37,658 nucleotides of DNA from contig JAQUUB010000041.1 in NCBI GenBank assembly GCA_028694115.1, forward strand, positions 1 to 37,658, given 5' to 3'. How positions within the stretch are numbered: position 1 is the stretch's first letter; the number at the start of each line of letters is the position of its first letter. The DNA is from Lachnospiraceae bacterium (GTDB lineage Bacteria; Bacillota_A; Clostridia; Lachnospirales; Lachnospiraceae). The notes under the pieces were generated by a model, which had not been told where the DNA came from, searched no databases, and saw only the letters and a program-made list of their open reading frames with translations. The translations under genes were made by a program, and so were the position numbers. Shown here piece by piece: positions 23,896 to 32,728 of the stretch.

Positions 23896-26142
23896 ATGAT
23901 GTCAGAAATCAATGGGTATGTAGACCACATTATCTTTCGAAATGATGAGAATGGCTATACCATTTTAATACTTGAGACAGAAAATGAAGAAGTTACAGTT
24001 GTTGGTACATTTCGAACAATTGAGGAAGGAGAAATGATTCTTGTAAGGGGAGAATTTGTAACACATTCCGCCTATGGACTTCAATTCAAAATGTCTGATT
24101 ATGAGGTGAAAATTCCAGAAGATGTTGTATCGATAGAACGTTATTTAAGTTCTGGTGCTATTAAGGGAATAGGAGTAGCTTTGGCAAAACGGATTGTTAA
24201 AAAATTTGGAGAAGAAACTTTTCGGATTATGGAAGAAGAACCGGAACGATTAGCAGAGGTGAAAGGAATTAGTGAGAGAATTTCCAGAGAGATATCAGCG
24301 CAGATGGAAGAAAAAAAAGATATGCGTAAGGCAATGATTTTTTTGCAACAGTATGGAATATCGATGGCATTGGCAGTTCGTATTTATAATACTTATCAAA
24401 AAGAATTATATCAGGTGATTAAAGAAAATCCATATAGGATGACGGAAGAAATAGTGGGGATAGGATTTAAAACAGCGGATGAAATAGCCGAAAAAGTAGG
24501 GATACATATGGATTCAGATTTTCGAATTCGAAGTGGTATTTTATACTGCTTAGCACAAGCAACTGCTGAGGGAAATGTATATTTTCCAAAGCAGATCATT
24601 ATTGATCGAGCAGCAAAACTTCTACAAATAAATGAGAATCATATCGAAAATCAGCTGGATAATTTGGCTATTGAACATAAGATATTTATAAAACAAATGA
24701 ATAGTGAAATACAAGTTTATCCTATTATAAATTATTATACGGAGTTAAATTGTGCGAGAAAATTATTAGACCTGGATGTTGAGGATAATGTAAAAACAGA
24801 ATATGTGATACAAAAAATAGGGGAAATAGAGAAATGTACAGAATTAATTCTTGAGGATCGACAGAGAGAATCTGTTGTTCAGGCTGTGAAAAATGGGGTA
24901 TTGGTCATTACTGGAGGTCCTGGTACTGGTAAAACCACAACAATAAATATGCTTATTCACTATTTTGTGGAGGAGGGACTTGATATTGTCTTGGCGGCAC
25001 CGACTGGAAGGGCAGCAAAAAGAATGACAGAAACAACGGGCTATGAAGCAAAAACAATCCATCGGCTACTGGAATTAAATGGTGGGAATAGAGAATCGAA
25101 CACGTATACACAAAAAGAGATAGGTAGTTTTTCTTTTGAAAGAAATGAGAATAACCCCATTGAATCAGATGTCATTATTGTAGATGAAATGTCAATGGTA
25201 GATATTTTTCTATTTCATGCTCTATTACAAGCAATTATCGTGGGTACTAAACTGATTTTAGTGGGAGATGTAAATCAGCTACCTTCCGTTGGTCCGGGAT
25301 GTGTTCTGAAAGATATTATAAATTCTGAAAAATTTGCTGTTGTTGAGCTTGAAAAAATATTTAGGCAAGCTGCAACTAGTGATATCATTATGAATGCACA
25401 TAAAATTAATGCAGGTCAGAATATCTCACTTAATAATGATAGTAAAGATTTTTTCTTCTTGGAAAGGATGGATGCAGAGGTGATAGTGGAGGCAATTGTA
25501 TATTTAGTTACAAAAAAACTACCACCCTATGTACAGGCAGAACCATTTGATATTCAGGTTATGACACCAATGAGAAAGGGTATTTTAGGCGTTGAAAATT
25601 TGAATAAATGTCTTCAACAAAGATTAAATCCACATGAAGACGGTAAAAAAGAGAAAGAATTTGGTGACCGGATTTTCCGTATGGGAGATAAGGTGATGCA
25701 AATTAAAAACGACTATCAGTTGGAATGGGAAACTGTAAGTAAATACGGAATTACAATTGACAAAGGGCTTGGAGTTTTTAACGGTGATATGGGCATTATA
25801 ATGAATATTGATGAAAATGCAGAAATAGTTACAATTCTTTTTGATGAGTGTAAACAGGTGAAATATCCTTATACGCAGTTAGATGAGTTGGAATTGTCGT
25901 ATGCGATTACCATTCATAAGTCCCAGGGAAGTGAGTACCCAGCAGTTGTGATACCTATTTTATCTGGACCAGCAATGTTACTCAATCGTAATCTTTTATA
26001 TACGGGGATTACAAGAGCAAAAAAATGTGTAACATTACTGGGGAGTAGTGATACGGTTAGTTCAATGATTAATAATCAAAGTGAACAGGTAAGATATACA
26101 GGTTTTGAAATCAGAATTAGAGAACTGGAGGAAGAAATATAA
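23896..26142 (+). CDS. recD2: RecD2-type ATP-dependent DNA helicase
   Basis: This 748-residue superfamily 1B 5'-3' helicase is of the RecBC-independent RecD2 type used in DNA repair. Order: N-terminal OB-like domain (1-75), helix-hairpin-helix units (about 85-205, with G-I-G-V-A-L-A-K and G-I-G-F-K-T-A-D), and a helicase core from about 320. Walker A is G340-G-P-G-T-G-K-T-T; motif II V-D-E-M-S-M-V-D follows. Late motifs are A-I-T-I-H-K-S-Q-G-S-E (about 675-685) and Y-T-G-I-T-R-A-K-K. ATG 23896 and 23899 are both possible behind AGGAGG. Its stop codon TAA (26140-26142) overlaps the apparent comF start. Confidence 0.95.
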   Translation: MMSEINGYVDHIIFRNDENGYTILILETENEEVTVVGTFRTIEEGEMILVRGEFVTHSAYGLQFKMSDYEVKIPEDVVSIERYLSSGAIKGIGVALAKRIVKKFGEETFRIMEEEPERLAEVKGISERISREISAQMEEKKDMRKAMIFLQQYGISMALAVRIYNTYQKELYQVIKENPYRMTEEIVGIGFKTADEIAEKVGIHMDSDFRIRSGILYCLAQATAEGNVYFPKQIIIDRAAKLLQINENHIENQLDNLAIEHKIFIKQMNSEIQVYPIINYYTELNCARKLLDLDVEDNVKTEYVIQKIGEIEKCTELILEDRQRESVVQAVKNGVLVITGGPGTGKTTTINMLIHYFVEEGLDIVLAAPTGRAAKRMTETTGYEAKTIHRLLELNGGNRESNTYTQKEIGSFSFERNENNPIESDVIIVDEMSMVDIFLFHALLQAIIVGTKLILVGDVNQLPSVGPGCVLKDIINSEKFAVVELEKIFRQAATSDIIMNAHKINAGQNISLNNDSKDFFFLERMDAEVIVEAIVYLVTKKLPPYVQAEPFDIQVMTPMRKGILGVENLNKCLQQRLNPHEDGKKEKEFGDRIFRMGDKVMQIKNDYQLEWETVSKYGITIDKGLGVFNGDMGIIMNIDENAEIVTILFDECKQVKYPYTQLDELELSYAITIHKSQGSEYPAVVIPILSGPAMLLNRNLLYTGITRAKKCVTLLGSSDTVSSMINNQSEQVRYTGFEIRIRELEEEI

Positions 26143-26861
26143 TACTTAAAATATTCAAGGATAATATTCTAAATGTTATCTACCCAAGACGTTGTGCTAT
26201 TTGTGATAGCATATTAAATGATCCAAAGTCGGGCGCATGTAATACTTGCAAGCAAAAAATCAAGTATATTTTTGAACCGAAATGCAAAAAGTGTGGAAAG
26301 CCATTACCTAATTCGAGTAATGTTTTTTGCGAAGATTGTGAGAAAAGAAACCATTATTTTGATCGGGGGATTTCTTTATTTGTTTATAATGAATCGATGA
26401 GAAATAGCATTTTTCGGTTTAAATATAAAAATAGACGCGAATATGCTGAATTTTATGGACAGGAAATTAGTAGATATCTAGGGAAAGAAATCAAACAATT
26501 AAAACCAGATGTATTAGTACCAGTACCGCTATATAAAACGAAACTACAAAGAAGAGGATTTAATCAGGCTGAAATCCTGGCAAATGAAATTGGTAAAAAC
26601 CTGGACATTCCGGTCAAAAAGAATCTAATCATTCGCACAGAAAATACAAGACCTCAAAAAGAACTGAATCATATTGAAAGAGAAAATAATTTGAAAAAAG
26701 CTTTTAAAATTCACCAAAATGATGTAAAATTAAATACAGTTGTTTTGGTTGATGATATTTATACTACAGGAAGCACTGTTGATGCAATAGCGAAAATACT
26801 AAAAGCGCAGGGGATTCAAAAAATATACTATGTTACATTAGCTTCAGGGAGTGGAAAATAG
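26139..26861 (+). CDS. comF: ComF family protein, apparent non-canonical ATA start
   Basis: A frame from 26139 gives 240 residues, the usual ComF length. Four CxxC pairs (C19/22, C34/37, C49/52, C64/67) make the N-terminal zinc region, and the C-terminal phosphoribosyltransferase-type domain has V-L-V-D-D-I-Y-T-T-G-S-T. ComF supports DNA uptake in competent Bacillus. The frame has no ATG, GTG or TTG until 26397, which would remove the whole zinc region; the nearest in-frame stop upstream is TAG 26118-26120. GGAGG (26127-26131) is ideally placed for ATA 26139. An ATG there would give a standard ATGA overlap with the recD2 stop, so a G-to-A change at 26141 is a simple explanation. Followed by yvyF as in Bacillus. 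Confidence 0.82.
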   Translation: MILKIFKDNILNVIYPRRCAICDSILNDPKSGACNTCKQKIKYIFEPKCKKCGKPLPNSSNVFCEDCEKRNHYFDRGISLFVYNESMRNSIFRFKYKNRREYAEFYGQEISRYLGKEIKQLKPDVLVPVPLYKTKLQRRGFNQAEILANEIGKNLDIPVKKNLIIRTENTRPQKELNHIERENNLKKAFKIHQNDVKLNTVVLVDDIYTTGSTVDAIAKILKAQGIQKIYYVTLASGSGK

Positions 26862-26904
26862 AATGAAAGCCGCCTTGTTTTTATGAGCTTAGGGAGGATT
26901 TTTT

Positions 26905-27315
26905 ATGAATGTTAGAAATTGTAGAAAATGTGGAAAAATATTTAATTACCTTACTGGACCTCAGATATGTCCAGCATGTAAAGAGAACTTAGAAGAAAAA
27001 TTCCAAGAAGTTAAAGAATATATAAGAAAAAATGAATTGGCAACCATACCAGAAGTATCAGAAGAATGCAGTGTTGAAATAAACCAGATAAAGCAATGGA
27101 TTAGAGAGGAACGATTAACTTTTTCGGATAATTCATTAGTAGGAATTGAATGTGAAAATTGTGGTGTAATGATTAAAACAGGAAAATTCTGTGAACGTTG
27201 TAAGGCAGATATTGCAAAAGGTTTATTGGATGTCACAAAGAAGGAAATTAAAATAGAAACACCTAAAAAGGATACGAGAGATGTAGCTCGTATGCGTTTC
27301 TTAGACAAACATTAA
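26905..27315 (+). CDS. yvyF: Flagellar operon protein YvyF
   Basis: The 136-residue protein has two zinc-ribbon-like modules: C6-x-x-C9 with C22-x-x-C25, and C-E-N-C with C-E-R-C (about 83-98). Between them is a small helical, winged-helix-like segment (P-E-V-S-E-E-C-S-V-E-I-N-Q-I-K-Q-W). The comF-yvyF order matches Bacillus, where yvyF precedes flgM and flgN; neither flgM nor flgN follows here. YvyF is reported as a flagellar regulator family; its mechanism is poorly known. A strong ribosome binding site GGGAGG precedes ATG 26905. Confidence 0.85.
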   Translation: MNVRNCRKCGKIFNYLTGPQICPACKENLEEKFQEVKEYIRKNELATIPEVSEECSVEINQIKQWIREERLTFSDNSLVGIECENCGVMIKTGKFCERCKADIAKGLLDVTKKEIKIETPKKDTRDVARMRFLDKH

Positions 27316-27328
27316 TTATGGTGATCAT

Positions 27329-27724
27329 ATGTTAAATGAAGAAAGAATCAAACTTATGACCAGAATGGCATCTTATGAAGCTAATGAAGGTAAAAAGATG
27401 ATTCCGATAGGAAACTATTTTAGAAATGATTATATTAGTTTTCAAGTAGTGAAAACAGCAATCGGCGCAACAGTTGCATTTGGGCTGATTTTCGCTGTGT
27501 ATATTTATTATGATTTTGAATCTTTTTTGCAGGATATCTATAAAATAGATGTGGTAGCATTTGTTAAAACGTTGCTAACTGCATACGCTGCCGTTGTAGG
27601 AATTTATATGCTGATTGCCTACATTATTTATTCCTATCGATACAATAAAGCTAAGAAAAGCTTAAAAAGCTATTATGCAGCACTGAAGAAGTTAGGCGTT
27701 ATGTATGATAATGAAATGCGGTAG
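27329..27724 (+). CDS. Two-helix membrane protein of unknown function
   Basis: The 131-residue protein has a charged N-terminal region (1-40), helix 1 (about 41-61), a short outer loop with acidic residues, helix 2 (about 80-106) and a lysine-rich C-terminal cytoplasmic helix (107-131). I do not recognise a family. It is 13 bases after yvyF, with only a weak GGTGAT before the start. It lies in the gene string leading to cdaA, which suggests, without proof, a link to flagella or to the c-di-AMP operon. Confidence 0.72.
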   Translation: MLNEERIKLMTRMASYEANEGKKMIPIGNYFRNDYISFQVVKTAIGATVAFGLIFAVYIYYDFESFLQDIYKIDVVAFVKTLLTAYAAVVGIYMLIAYIIYSYRYNKAKKSLKSYYAALKKLGVMYDNEMR

Positions 27725-27784
27725 AAATCTCATACAGCCTATCAATAATAGGTAATGCAAAATGCGTAGCAGATTGGAGAAATG

Positions 27785-28801
27785 ATGACAGATTTACTTG
27801 TTATGAAAGAGAGATTGAAAATATTCTATGGGAAGTATGAAATTTATATTACTCCTTTTTTGAAATTTGTACTTGCTCTTATTTCATTATTCGCAATTAA
27901 CCAGAACATCGGCTATATGTATCGTTTAAAGAACCCGGCAATCGTTTTGGTGGTCGCTTTGTTATGCTCCTTTTTACCAATTAATATAATTATTATATTT
28001 GGAGCATTATTTGTAATCCTTCACTTATATACATTGTCAATGGAATGTGCAATTGTTGTGTTAGTTTTATTCTTATTAATGTTTTTACTTTATTTTAGAT
28101 TTTCACCTAAAGATACATTGGCAGTTTTACTTACGCCCGTTTGCTTTGCACTTCATATTCCATATGTGGTTCCACTAGCAGCAGGCTTTATGGGTACACC
28201 ATTGTCGACAATTTCTGTAAGTGGTGGTGTTATAGTATATTATGTACTTAATTACATTAAACTAAATTCATCAACATTAGGTAATTTAGAAGCCGATAGT
28301 GTGGTACAGAAGTTCAAATATGTTGTGGATGGAATCATTAATAATAAAGCAATGTTAGTTACGGTAATTGCTTTTTCCATTACAGTTGTAGTTGTGTATC
28401 TAATAAGAAGATTATCGGTAGATTATTCTTGGAGAATAGCTACAATTGCAGGTGTTATCACAAATGTAATTATTATATTATTTGGAGATTTCTTTATGGA
28501 TTTAAATGTATCCATTATTGGGACAATTTTGGGAAATCTGATTTCTATATTGTTAATAATGATTTTACAATTTTTTGTTTTTAGTGTGGATTATAGTAGA
28601 ACAGAATTCGTGCAGTTTGAAGATGATGAATACTATTATTATGTAAAAGCTATTCCTAAGATGATGATTGCAACGCCAGAAAAGAAAATAAAGAGAATAA
28701 ATCCTCAAAAACAGACACAATTAAAAAATTCAGACAAAGTATTGAATCCAGACAGAGTAATAAAGAAACGTGGATTGGATGAGGATTTTGATATTAGATA
28801 A
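27785..28801 (+). CDS. Polytopic membrane protein of unknown function in the cdaA operon
   Basis: This 338-residue protein has about nine predicted membrane helices (roughly 19-36, 48-66, 68-88, 90-106, 110-132, 142-157, 190-207, 217-234, 240-264), then an acidic stretch and a basic cytoplasmic tail (290-338, rich in K and R, with P-E-K-K-I-K-R). I do not recognise a family or catalytic motif; few polar residues lie inside the helices. ATG 27782 and 27785 are both possible; GGAG (27776-27779) fits 27785 better. It is 14 bases ahead of cdaA, so the two are likely co-transcribed and may work together at the membrane. Confidence 0.75.
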   Translation: MTDLLVMKERLKIFYGKYEIYITPFLKFVLALISLFAINQNIGYMYRLKNPAIVLVVALLCSFLPINIIIIFGALFVILHLYTLSMECAIVVLVLFLLMFLLYFRFSPKDTLAVLLTPVCFALHIPYVVPLAAGFMGTPLSTISVSGGVIVYYVLNYIKLNSSTLGNLEADSVVQKFKYVVDGIINNKAMLVTVIAFSITVVVVYLIRRLSVDYSWRIATIAGVITNVIIILFGDFFMDLNVSIIGTILGNLISILLIMILQFFVFSVDYSRTEFVQFEDDEYYYYVKAIPKMMIATPEKKIKRINPQKQTQLKNSDKVLNPDRVIKKRGLDEDFDIR

Positions 28802-28815
28802 CAGGATGTGAATTA

Positions 28816-29679
28816 ATGGATAGAATAATTTCGTTTTTACAAAGATATGTTTCATTTATATCAATCCCCAAAATGACATGGACTGATGTTGTTGAGATTA
28901 TCATAATCTCATTCTTGGTTTATGAAGTTATGGTATGGATAAAAAATACAAAAGCATGGTCTTTGATGCGAGGCATAATAGTAATTGTAGTCTTCGTGTT
29001 CTTAGCGTATATATTTCAAATGAATACTATATTGTGGATAGTGAAAAATGCATCCGTTGTAGCAATTACAGCTATGATTGTTATTTTTCAGCCCGAGCTA
29101 AGGAAGGCTCTTGATCTTCTGGGAAGGAAAAATATTTTTTCTTCTCTTATTTCATTTGATTCAAATCGTACAATTGATGAGAGATTTAGTGATAAGACTG
29201 TGAATGAAATTGCTAAAGCTTGCTTTGAAATGGGCAAGGTAAAGACTGGTGCATTAATTGTAATTGCCCAAAATGACTCTCTTTCAGAATATGAAAGAAC
29301 AGGTATTGAGCTAGATTCTATTGTTTCAAGCCAATTATTAATAAATATTTTTGAACATAACACACCTTTACATGATGGTGCCATTGTGATTAGAGGAAAT
29401 AGAGTAATTTCAGCAACCTGCTATTTACCATTATCAGATAATATGGCACTAAGCAAAGAATTAGGTACTCGTCATAGAGCTGGTGTTGGTATCTCAGAGG
29501 TGACTGATTCCATTACAATTATTGTTTCAGAAGAAACAGGAAGAGTTTCAATTGCTTATGAGGGAGAACTATTCAGAAATGTAGATTTTGACTTTTTAAA
29601 AGAGAAATTATCGAGTGCACAAAATAAAGTGTTTGATGATAAAAGATTTCGAATCTGGAAAGGCAGGTCGAAAAAATGA
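28816..29679 (+). CDS. cdaA: Diadenylate cyclase CdaA
   Basis: This 287-residue membrane enzyme makes c-di-AMP from two ATP. Three N-terminal helices (about 25-43, 51-68, 76-92) are followed by the DAC domain (about 95-260) with D187-G-A189 and R219-H-R-A-G223, the catalytic signatures of the DisA_N family. CdaA is the housekeeping cyclase governing potassium and turgor in Firmicutes. It overlaps cdaR by four bases (ATGA) and is followed by glmM, the canonical cdaA-cdaR-glmM operon. In other species CdaR and GlmM both modulate CdaA, which the co-expression here supports. Confidence 0.96.
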   Translation: MDRIISFLQRYVSFISIPKMTWTDVVEIIIISFLVYEVMVWIKNTKAWSLMRGIIVIVVFVFLAYIFQMNTILWIVKNASVVAITAMIVIFQPELRKALDLLGRKNIFSSLISFDSNRTIDERFSDKTVNEIAKACFEMGKVKTGALIVIAQNDSLSEYERTGIELDSIVSSQLLINIFEHNTPLHDGAIVIRGNRVISATCYLPLSDNMALSKELGTRHRAGVGISEVTDSITIIVSEETGRVSIAYEGELFRNVDFDFLKEKLSSAQNKVFDDKRFRIWKGRSKK

Positions 29680-30956
29680 AGAAAAGTTTAACTCATAATA
29701 TTGGGCTTAAAGTAATGTCAATTTTTGTGGCATTCTTATTATGGATTGTTGTGGTTAGTATAGATGATCCTATTACTACAAAATCATTTGGACCTATCGA
29801 TGTAGAACTTGTTAACACGAATGTGTTAACAGCAGCAGGAAAAGTATACGAAGTAGAGGAAGGAACGGATTCTGTTAGCATCATTGTTACTGCAAAAAGG
29901 TCAATCTTATATAAATTAAGTAAAGATAATTTTACTGCAACAGCAGATTTGAAAAAATTAGATGGTACGATGGTGCCAATTGAAGTCAAAGCTTCACGCT
30001 TTGCTGATAAAATTGAAGATATTAATTTAAAAACAAAAAATGTTTTAGTTGGAACAGAAAAATTATTAGAACAGCAGTATACTATAGAGGCTACAACATC
30101 AGGTACATTGGCAGAAGGATGTGTAATTGGTGAAGTGGGAACAGATAAAAATGTAGTGAAGGTTTCAGGACCTGAGTCTGTTGTTGCCACAATTAGTAAA
30201 GCAGTTGTAAATGTAAATGTCTCAGGCATGACTTCTGATATTTCAACATCAGAGAGTATTGTACTATATGATGAAAAGGGGAATGTGATTGACACGAAGG
30301 AGCTGACACTTAGCAGAGATGTAGTAAATGTTAATGTTGAGATATGGAATTCAAAAACAGTTCCTGTTATTTTTGGATACGTTGGTGCACCAGCAAATGG
30401 ATTTGCCACAACGGGGGAAATTACGAATTCAATCACCAGTGTTGCCATTGCTGGAAAAAAGGCGAATTTAAATAAAGTAAGTAACATTACGATTCCATCT
30501 TCGGCAGTAGATATTACTGGTGAAAAGAAAAATGCAGAGATAAAAGTTGATTTATCAAAGTATTTACCAAGCGGAGTTGTATTTGCGGATTCAAAATTTG
30601 ATTCTACAACAGTAGTTACGGTTGGAATACAGGAATTGCAAACAAAGAATGTTGAGGTACCGATTACTAGTATATCTGTAAATGGTGTACCAGAAGGTAT
30701 GACGGCTACAATCGGAGGAGTAGGAGAACAAGTTGTTGTAGAAATAAGAGGGTTAGGAGATAGCTTTACGAATATTGATCCTAGTACAATAAAAGGGACT
30801 GTGAATCTTGATTCTTTGAAGAGTGAAGATGCTACTTCAAATTTAACAGTGGGTGTTTATGAATGCAAGGTGGAGTTTACTTACCCAGATGGAATTTATA
30901 ATGGAAATAATGAAATTATAGTTAAAATTATTTTAAAAGATAAAGGGGAAGAATGA
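29676..30956 (+). CDS. cdaR: CdaA regulatory protein CdaR (YbbR repeats)
   Basis: The 426-residue protein has one N-terminal membrane anchor (about 9-28) and a long extracytoplasmic region of YbbR repeats (about four units between 45 and 420, each ending in a beta strand with V-x-V pattern). CdaR modulates CdaA activity from the outer face. ATG 29676 overlaps the cdaA stop, and its stop overlaps the glmM start region, giving tight coupling of the three genes. It is rich in Val, Thr and Ser, as expected of an exported beta protein. Confidence 0.9.
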   Translation: MKKSLTHNIGLKVMSIFVAFLLWIVVVSIDDPITTKSFGPIDVELVNTNVLTAAGKVYEVEEGTDSVSIIVTAKRSILYKLSKDNFTATADLKKLDGTMVPIEVKASRFADKIEDINLKTKNVLVGTEKLLEQQYTIEATTSGTLAEGCVIGEVGTDKNVVKVSGPESVVATISKAVVNVNVSGMTSDISTSESIVLYDEKGNVIDTKELTLSRDVVNVNVEIWNSKTVPVIFGYVGAPANGFATTGEITNSITSVAIAGKKANLNKVSNITIPSSAVDITGEKKNAEIKVDLSKYLPSGVVFADSKFDSTTVVTVGIQELQTKNVEVPITSISVNGVPEGMTATIGGVGEQVVVEIRGLGDSFTNIDPSTIKGTVNLDSLKSEDATSNLTVGVYECKVEFTYPDGIYNGNNEIIVKIILKDKGEE

Positions 30957-32305
30957 TGGCTAGATTATTTGGGACAGATGGTGTCAGAGGCGTGGCTAAT
31001 ACAGAATTAACACCATTACTTGCTATGCAGTTAGGTCAGGCTGGAGCCTATGTTTTAACAGAAGAAAAATCTTATCGTCCAACAATTATGGTAGGATGTG
31101 ATACGAGAATTTCAGGAGATATGTTAGCAAATGCATTGATGGCAGGTATCTGTTCTGTTGGAGCAAATGCAGTTTATGTGGGAGTTGTGCCAACACCAGC
31201 AGTTGCATATTTAACAAGAAAATATAAAGTGGATGCAGGAGTTGTAATATCTGCTTCTCATAATCCAGTAGAATTCAACGGCATCAAGTTTTTTAATGGG
31301 GAGGGATATAAATTATCGGATGCATTAGAAGATGAAATAGAAGAGCTTATTAAGAATAATAATAGAGACATACCTAAACCAACGGGATCAAGAGTTGGTA
31401 AAGTAAAGTACCGTTCTGATGCTAGAGAAGAATATATTAATCATGCATTAAGAGCAGTTCCCCTTGATATACAAGGAATGAAGATTGTAGTGGATTGTGC
31501 GGAAGGTGCTTCTCACTATACTTCTGTGGAGACCTTAAAGGAATTAGGCGCAGATGTTGTTGCAATTCATAATAATCCAGATGGGACTAATATTAATGCT
31601 AATTGTGGATCTACGCATATGGGTGAATTGTGTGCAAGAGTTGTTTATGAAAAAGCGACATTAGGTTTGGCCTTTGATGGAGATGCGGATAGATTACTTG
31701 CTGCTGATGAAAATGGTCAGATTATTAATGGCGACAAAATAATGGCTATCATTGGAAATCATATGAAAGAAAAGGGAACCTTAAAAAAGGATACAATCGT
31801 TGCTACAGTAATGAGTAATTTAGGATTCTTTATTATGGGAAAAGAAAAAGGAATACAAATTGAGCAGACAAAAGTGGGAGATCGCTACGTTTTAGAACAT
31901 ATGCGAGAGATCGGAGCTAATTTAGGTGGAGAGCAGTCGGGTCATATTATCTTCTTAGATGAAAATACAACTGGAGATGGTTTACTTAGCGCTTTGCATT
32001 TGCTAGAAGTAATTTCTGAAACTAAAAAACCGTTATCAGAATTAGCAACAATTATGGAAGTCCTTCCACAGGCGTTAGTAGGAGCGAAAGTTCCAAACCA
32101 TAAAAAAGATTCTTTTATGGAGTATACAGAAATTGCAGATGCGGTGAAAGCATTAGAGGATAAATATGATGGTGAGGGTAGAGTTCTTATCAGACCATCA
32201 GGTACAGAACCTTTAGTTCGAGTGATGATTGAAGGTAAAAATCAGGATGAAATTATGGATGATGCAAAGAAATTATCGGAACTTATTGAAAATACAGTCA
32301 TGTAA
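30956..32305 (+). CDS. glmM: Phosphoglucosamine mutase GlmM
   Basis: The 449-residue enzyme converts glucosamine-6-phosphate to glucosamine-1-phosphate for UDP-GlcNAc and peptidoglycan. Active-site phosphoserine S101 lies in S-A-S-H-N-P; metal site D241-G-D243-A-D245-R; sugar loop G-E-Q-S-G-H; phosphate-binding R-P-S-G-T-E-P near the C-terminus. Two adjacent ATGs (30953, 30956) are possible; I chose 30956 because AAGGGG is better spaced and M-A-R-L-F-G-T-D-G-V-R-G matches the family start. GlmM is known to inhibit CdaA in several Firmicutes, linking wall precursor synthesis to c-di-AMP. Confidence 0.96.
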   Translation: MARLFGTDGVRGVANTELTPLLAMQLGQAGAYVLTEEKSYRPTIMVGCDTRISGDMLANALMAGICSVGANAVYVGVVPTPAVAYLTRKYKVDAGVVISASHNPVEFNGIKFFNGEGYKLSDALEDEIEELIKNNNRDIPKPTGSRVGKVKYRSDAREEYINHALRAVPLDIQGMKIVVDCAEGASHYTSVETLKELGADVVAIHNNPDGTNINANCGSTHMGELCARVVYEKATLGLAFDGDADRLLAADENGQIINGDKIMAIIGNHMKEKGTLKKDTIVATVMSNLGFFIMGKEKGIQIEQTKVGDRYVLEHMREIGANLGGEQSGHIIFLDENTTGDGLLSALHLLEVISETKKPLSELATIMEVLPQALVGAKVPNHKKDSFMEYTEIADAVKALEDKYDGEGRVLIRPSGTEPLVRVMIEGKNQDEIMDDAKKLSELIENTVM

Positions 32306-32341
32306 GATTTGCATAAGAAATATAGAAGTTTGGCAAAATAC

Positions 32342-32370
32342 TTGTGCAGAAACACATATAATGATATAGT
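32342..32370 (+). promoter_or_regulatory. Candidate promoter of ptsH
   Basis: TTGTGC (32342-32347), a 17-base spacer and TATAGT (32365-32370) make a fair sigma-A promoter. A perfect TATAAT at 32357-32362 has no well-spaced -35. The start point would fall near 32377, 38 bases before ATG 32415. Confidence 0.5.
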
Positions 32371-32391
32371 ATGTATAGGCATAAAAAATTG

Positions 32392-32403
32392 CCAATCGAT
32401 TGG
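32392..32403. promoter_or_regulatory. 12-bp perfect palindrome overlapping the ptsH ribosome binding site
   Basis: CCAATCGATTGG is fully symmetric and its last two bases are the start of GGAGG (32402-32406). It could be a protein-binding site within the leader or a chance palindrome. Confidence 0.45.
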
Positions 32404-32414
32404 AGGAAACTAGA

Positions 32415-32678
32415 ATGGTAAGCCAAAAGGTTGTAATAAAAAATCCGACAGGCCTGCATCTTCGCCCTGCTGGAATCCTATGTAAAGAGGCAATGCAGTT
32501 TAAGTCACTGATTACATTTACATTTAGAGAGAATACAGCAAATGCAAAAAGTGTTTTAAGCGTATTAGGCGCATGCGTTAAAAGTGGAGACGAAGTAGAA
32601 TTCGTTTGTGAAGGTGAAGACGAGCAAGAAGCACTTAAAGCATTAATAACAGCAATTGAAAATGGTTTGGGTGAATGA
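32415..32678 (+). CDS. ptsH: HPr phosphocarrier protein
   Basis: The 87-residue phosphotransferase-system carrier has H15 in G-L-H-L-R-P-A, which takes phosphate from enzyme I. S46 in N-A-K-S-V-L-S-V-L-G is the site used by HPr kinase in Firmicutes for catabolite control. The start is ATG 32415, eight bases after GGAGG; an in-frame TTG at 32400 is part of the ribosome binding site. No ptsI follows; it is a single gene with its own terminator. Confidence 0.93.
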   Translation: MVSQKVVIKNPTGLHLRPAGILCKEAMQFKSLITFTFRENTANAKSVLSVLGACVKSGDEVEFVCEGEDEQEALKALITAIENGLGE

Positions 32679-32699
32679 CATAGATATCATATAAGATTT

Positions 32700-32728
32700 A
32701 CAGCCTTTCTATGCGAGAGGCTGTTTTT
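32700..32728 (+). terminator. Intrinsic terminator of ptsH
   Basis: A 10-bp stem with one U-G pair (32700-32709 with 32715-32724, loop TATGC) ends in five T. Confidence 0.85.

Noticed and set aside
26218..26400. A 60-codon open frame overlapping comF
   Set aside because: It reads the zinc-region DNA of comF in another frame, has no ribosome binding site and no recognisable sequence.
26397..26861. A short comF beginning at ATG 26397
   Set aside because: The same frame upstream encodes four CxxC pairs at regular spacing and a typical ComF N-terminus, and a ribosome binding site precedes 26139. ATG 26397 has no ribosome binding site.
29693..30487. A 264-codon open frame opposite cdaR
   Set aside because: It is antisense to the YbbR repeats, has biased low-complexity composition (mostly Ser, Thr, Val, Phe) and no ribosome binding site. 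It is a by-product of the cdaR codon pattern.
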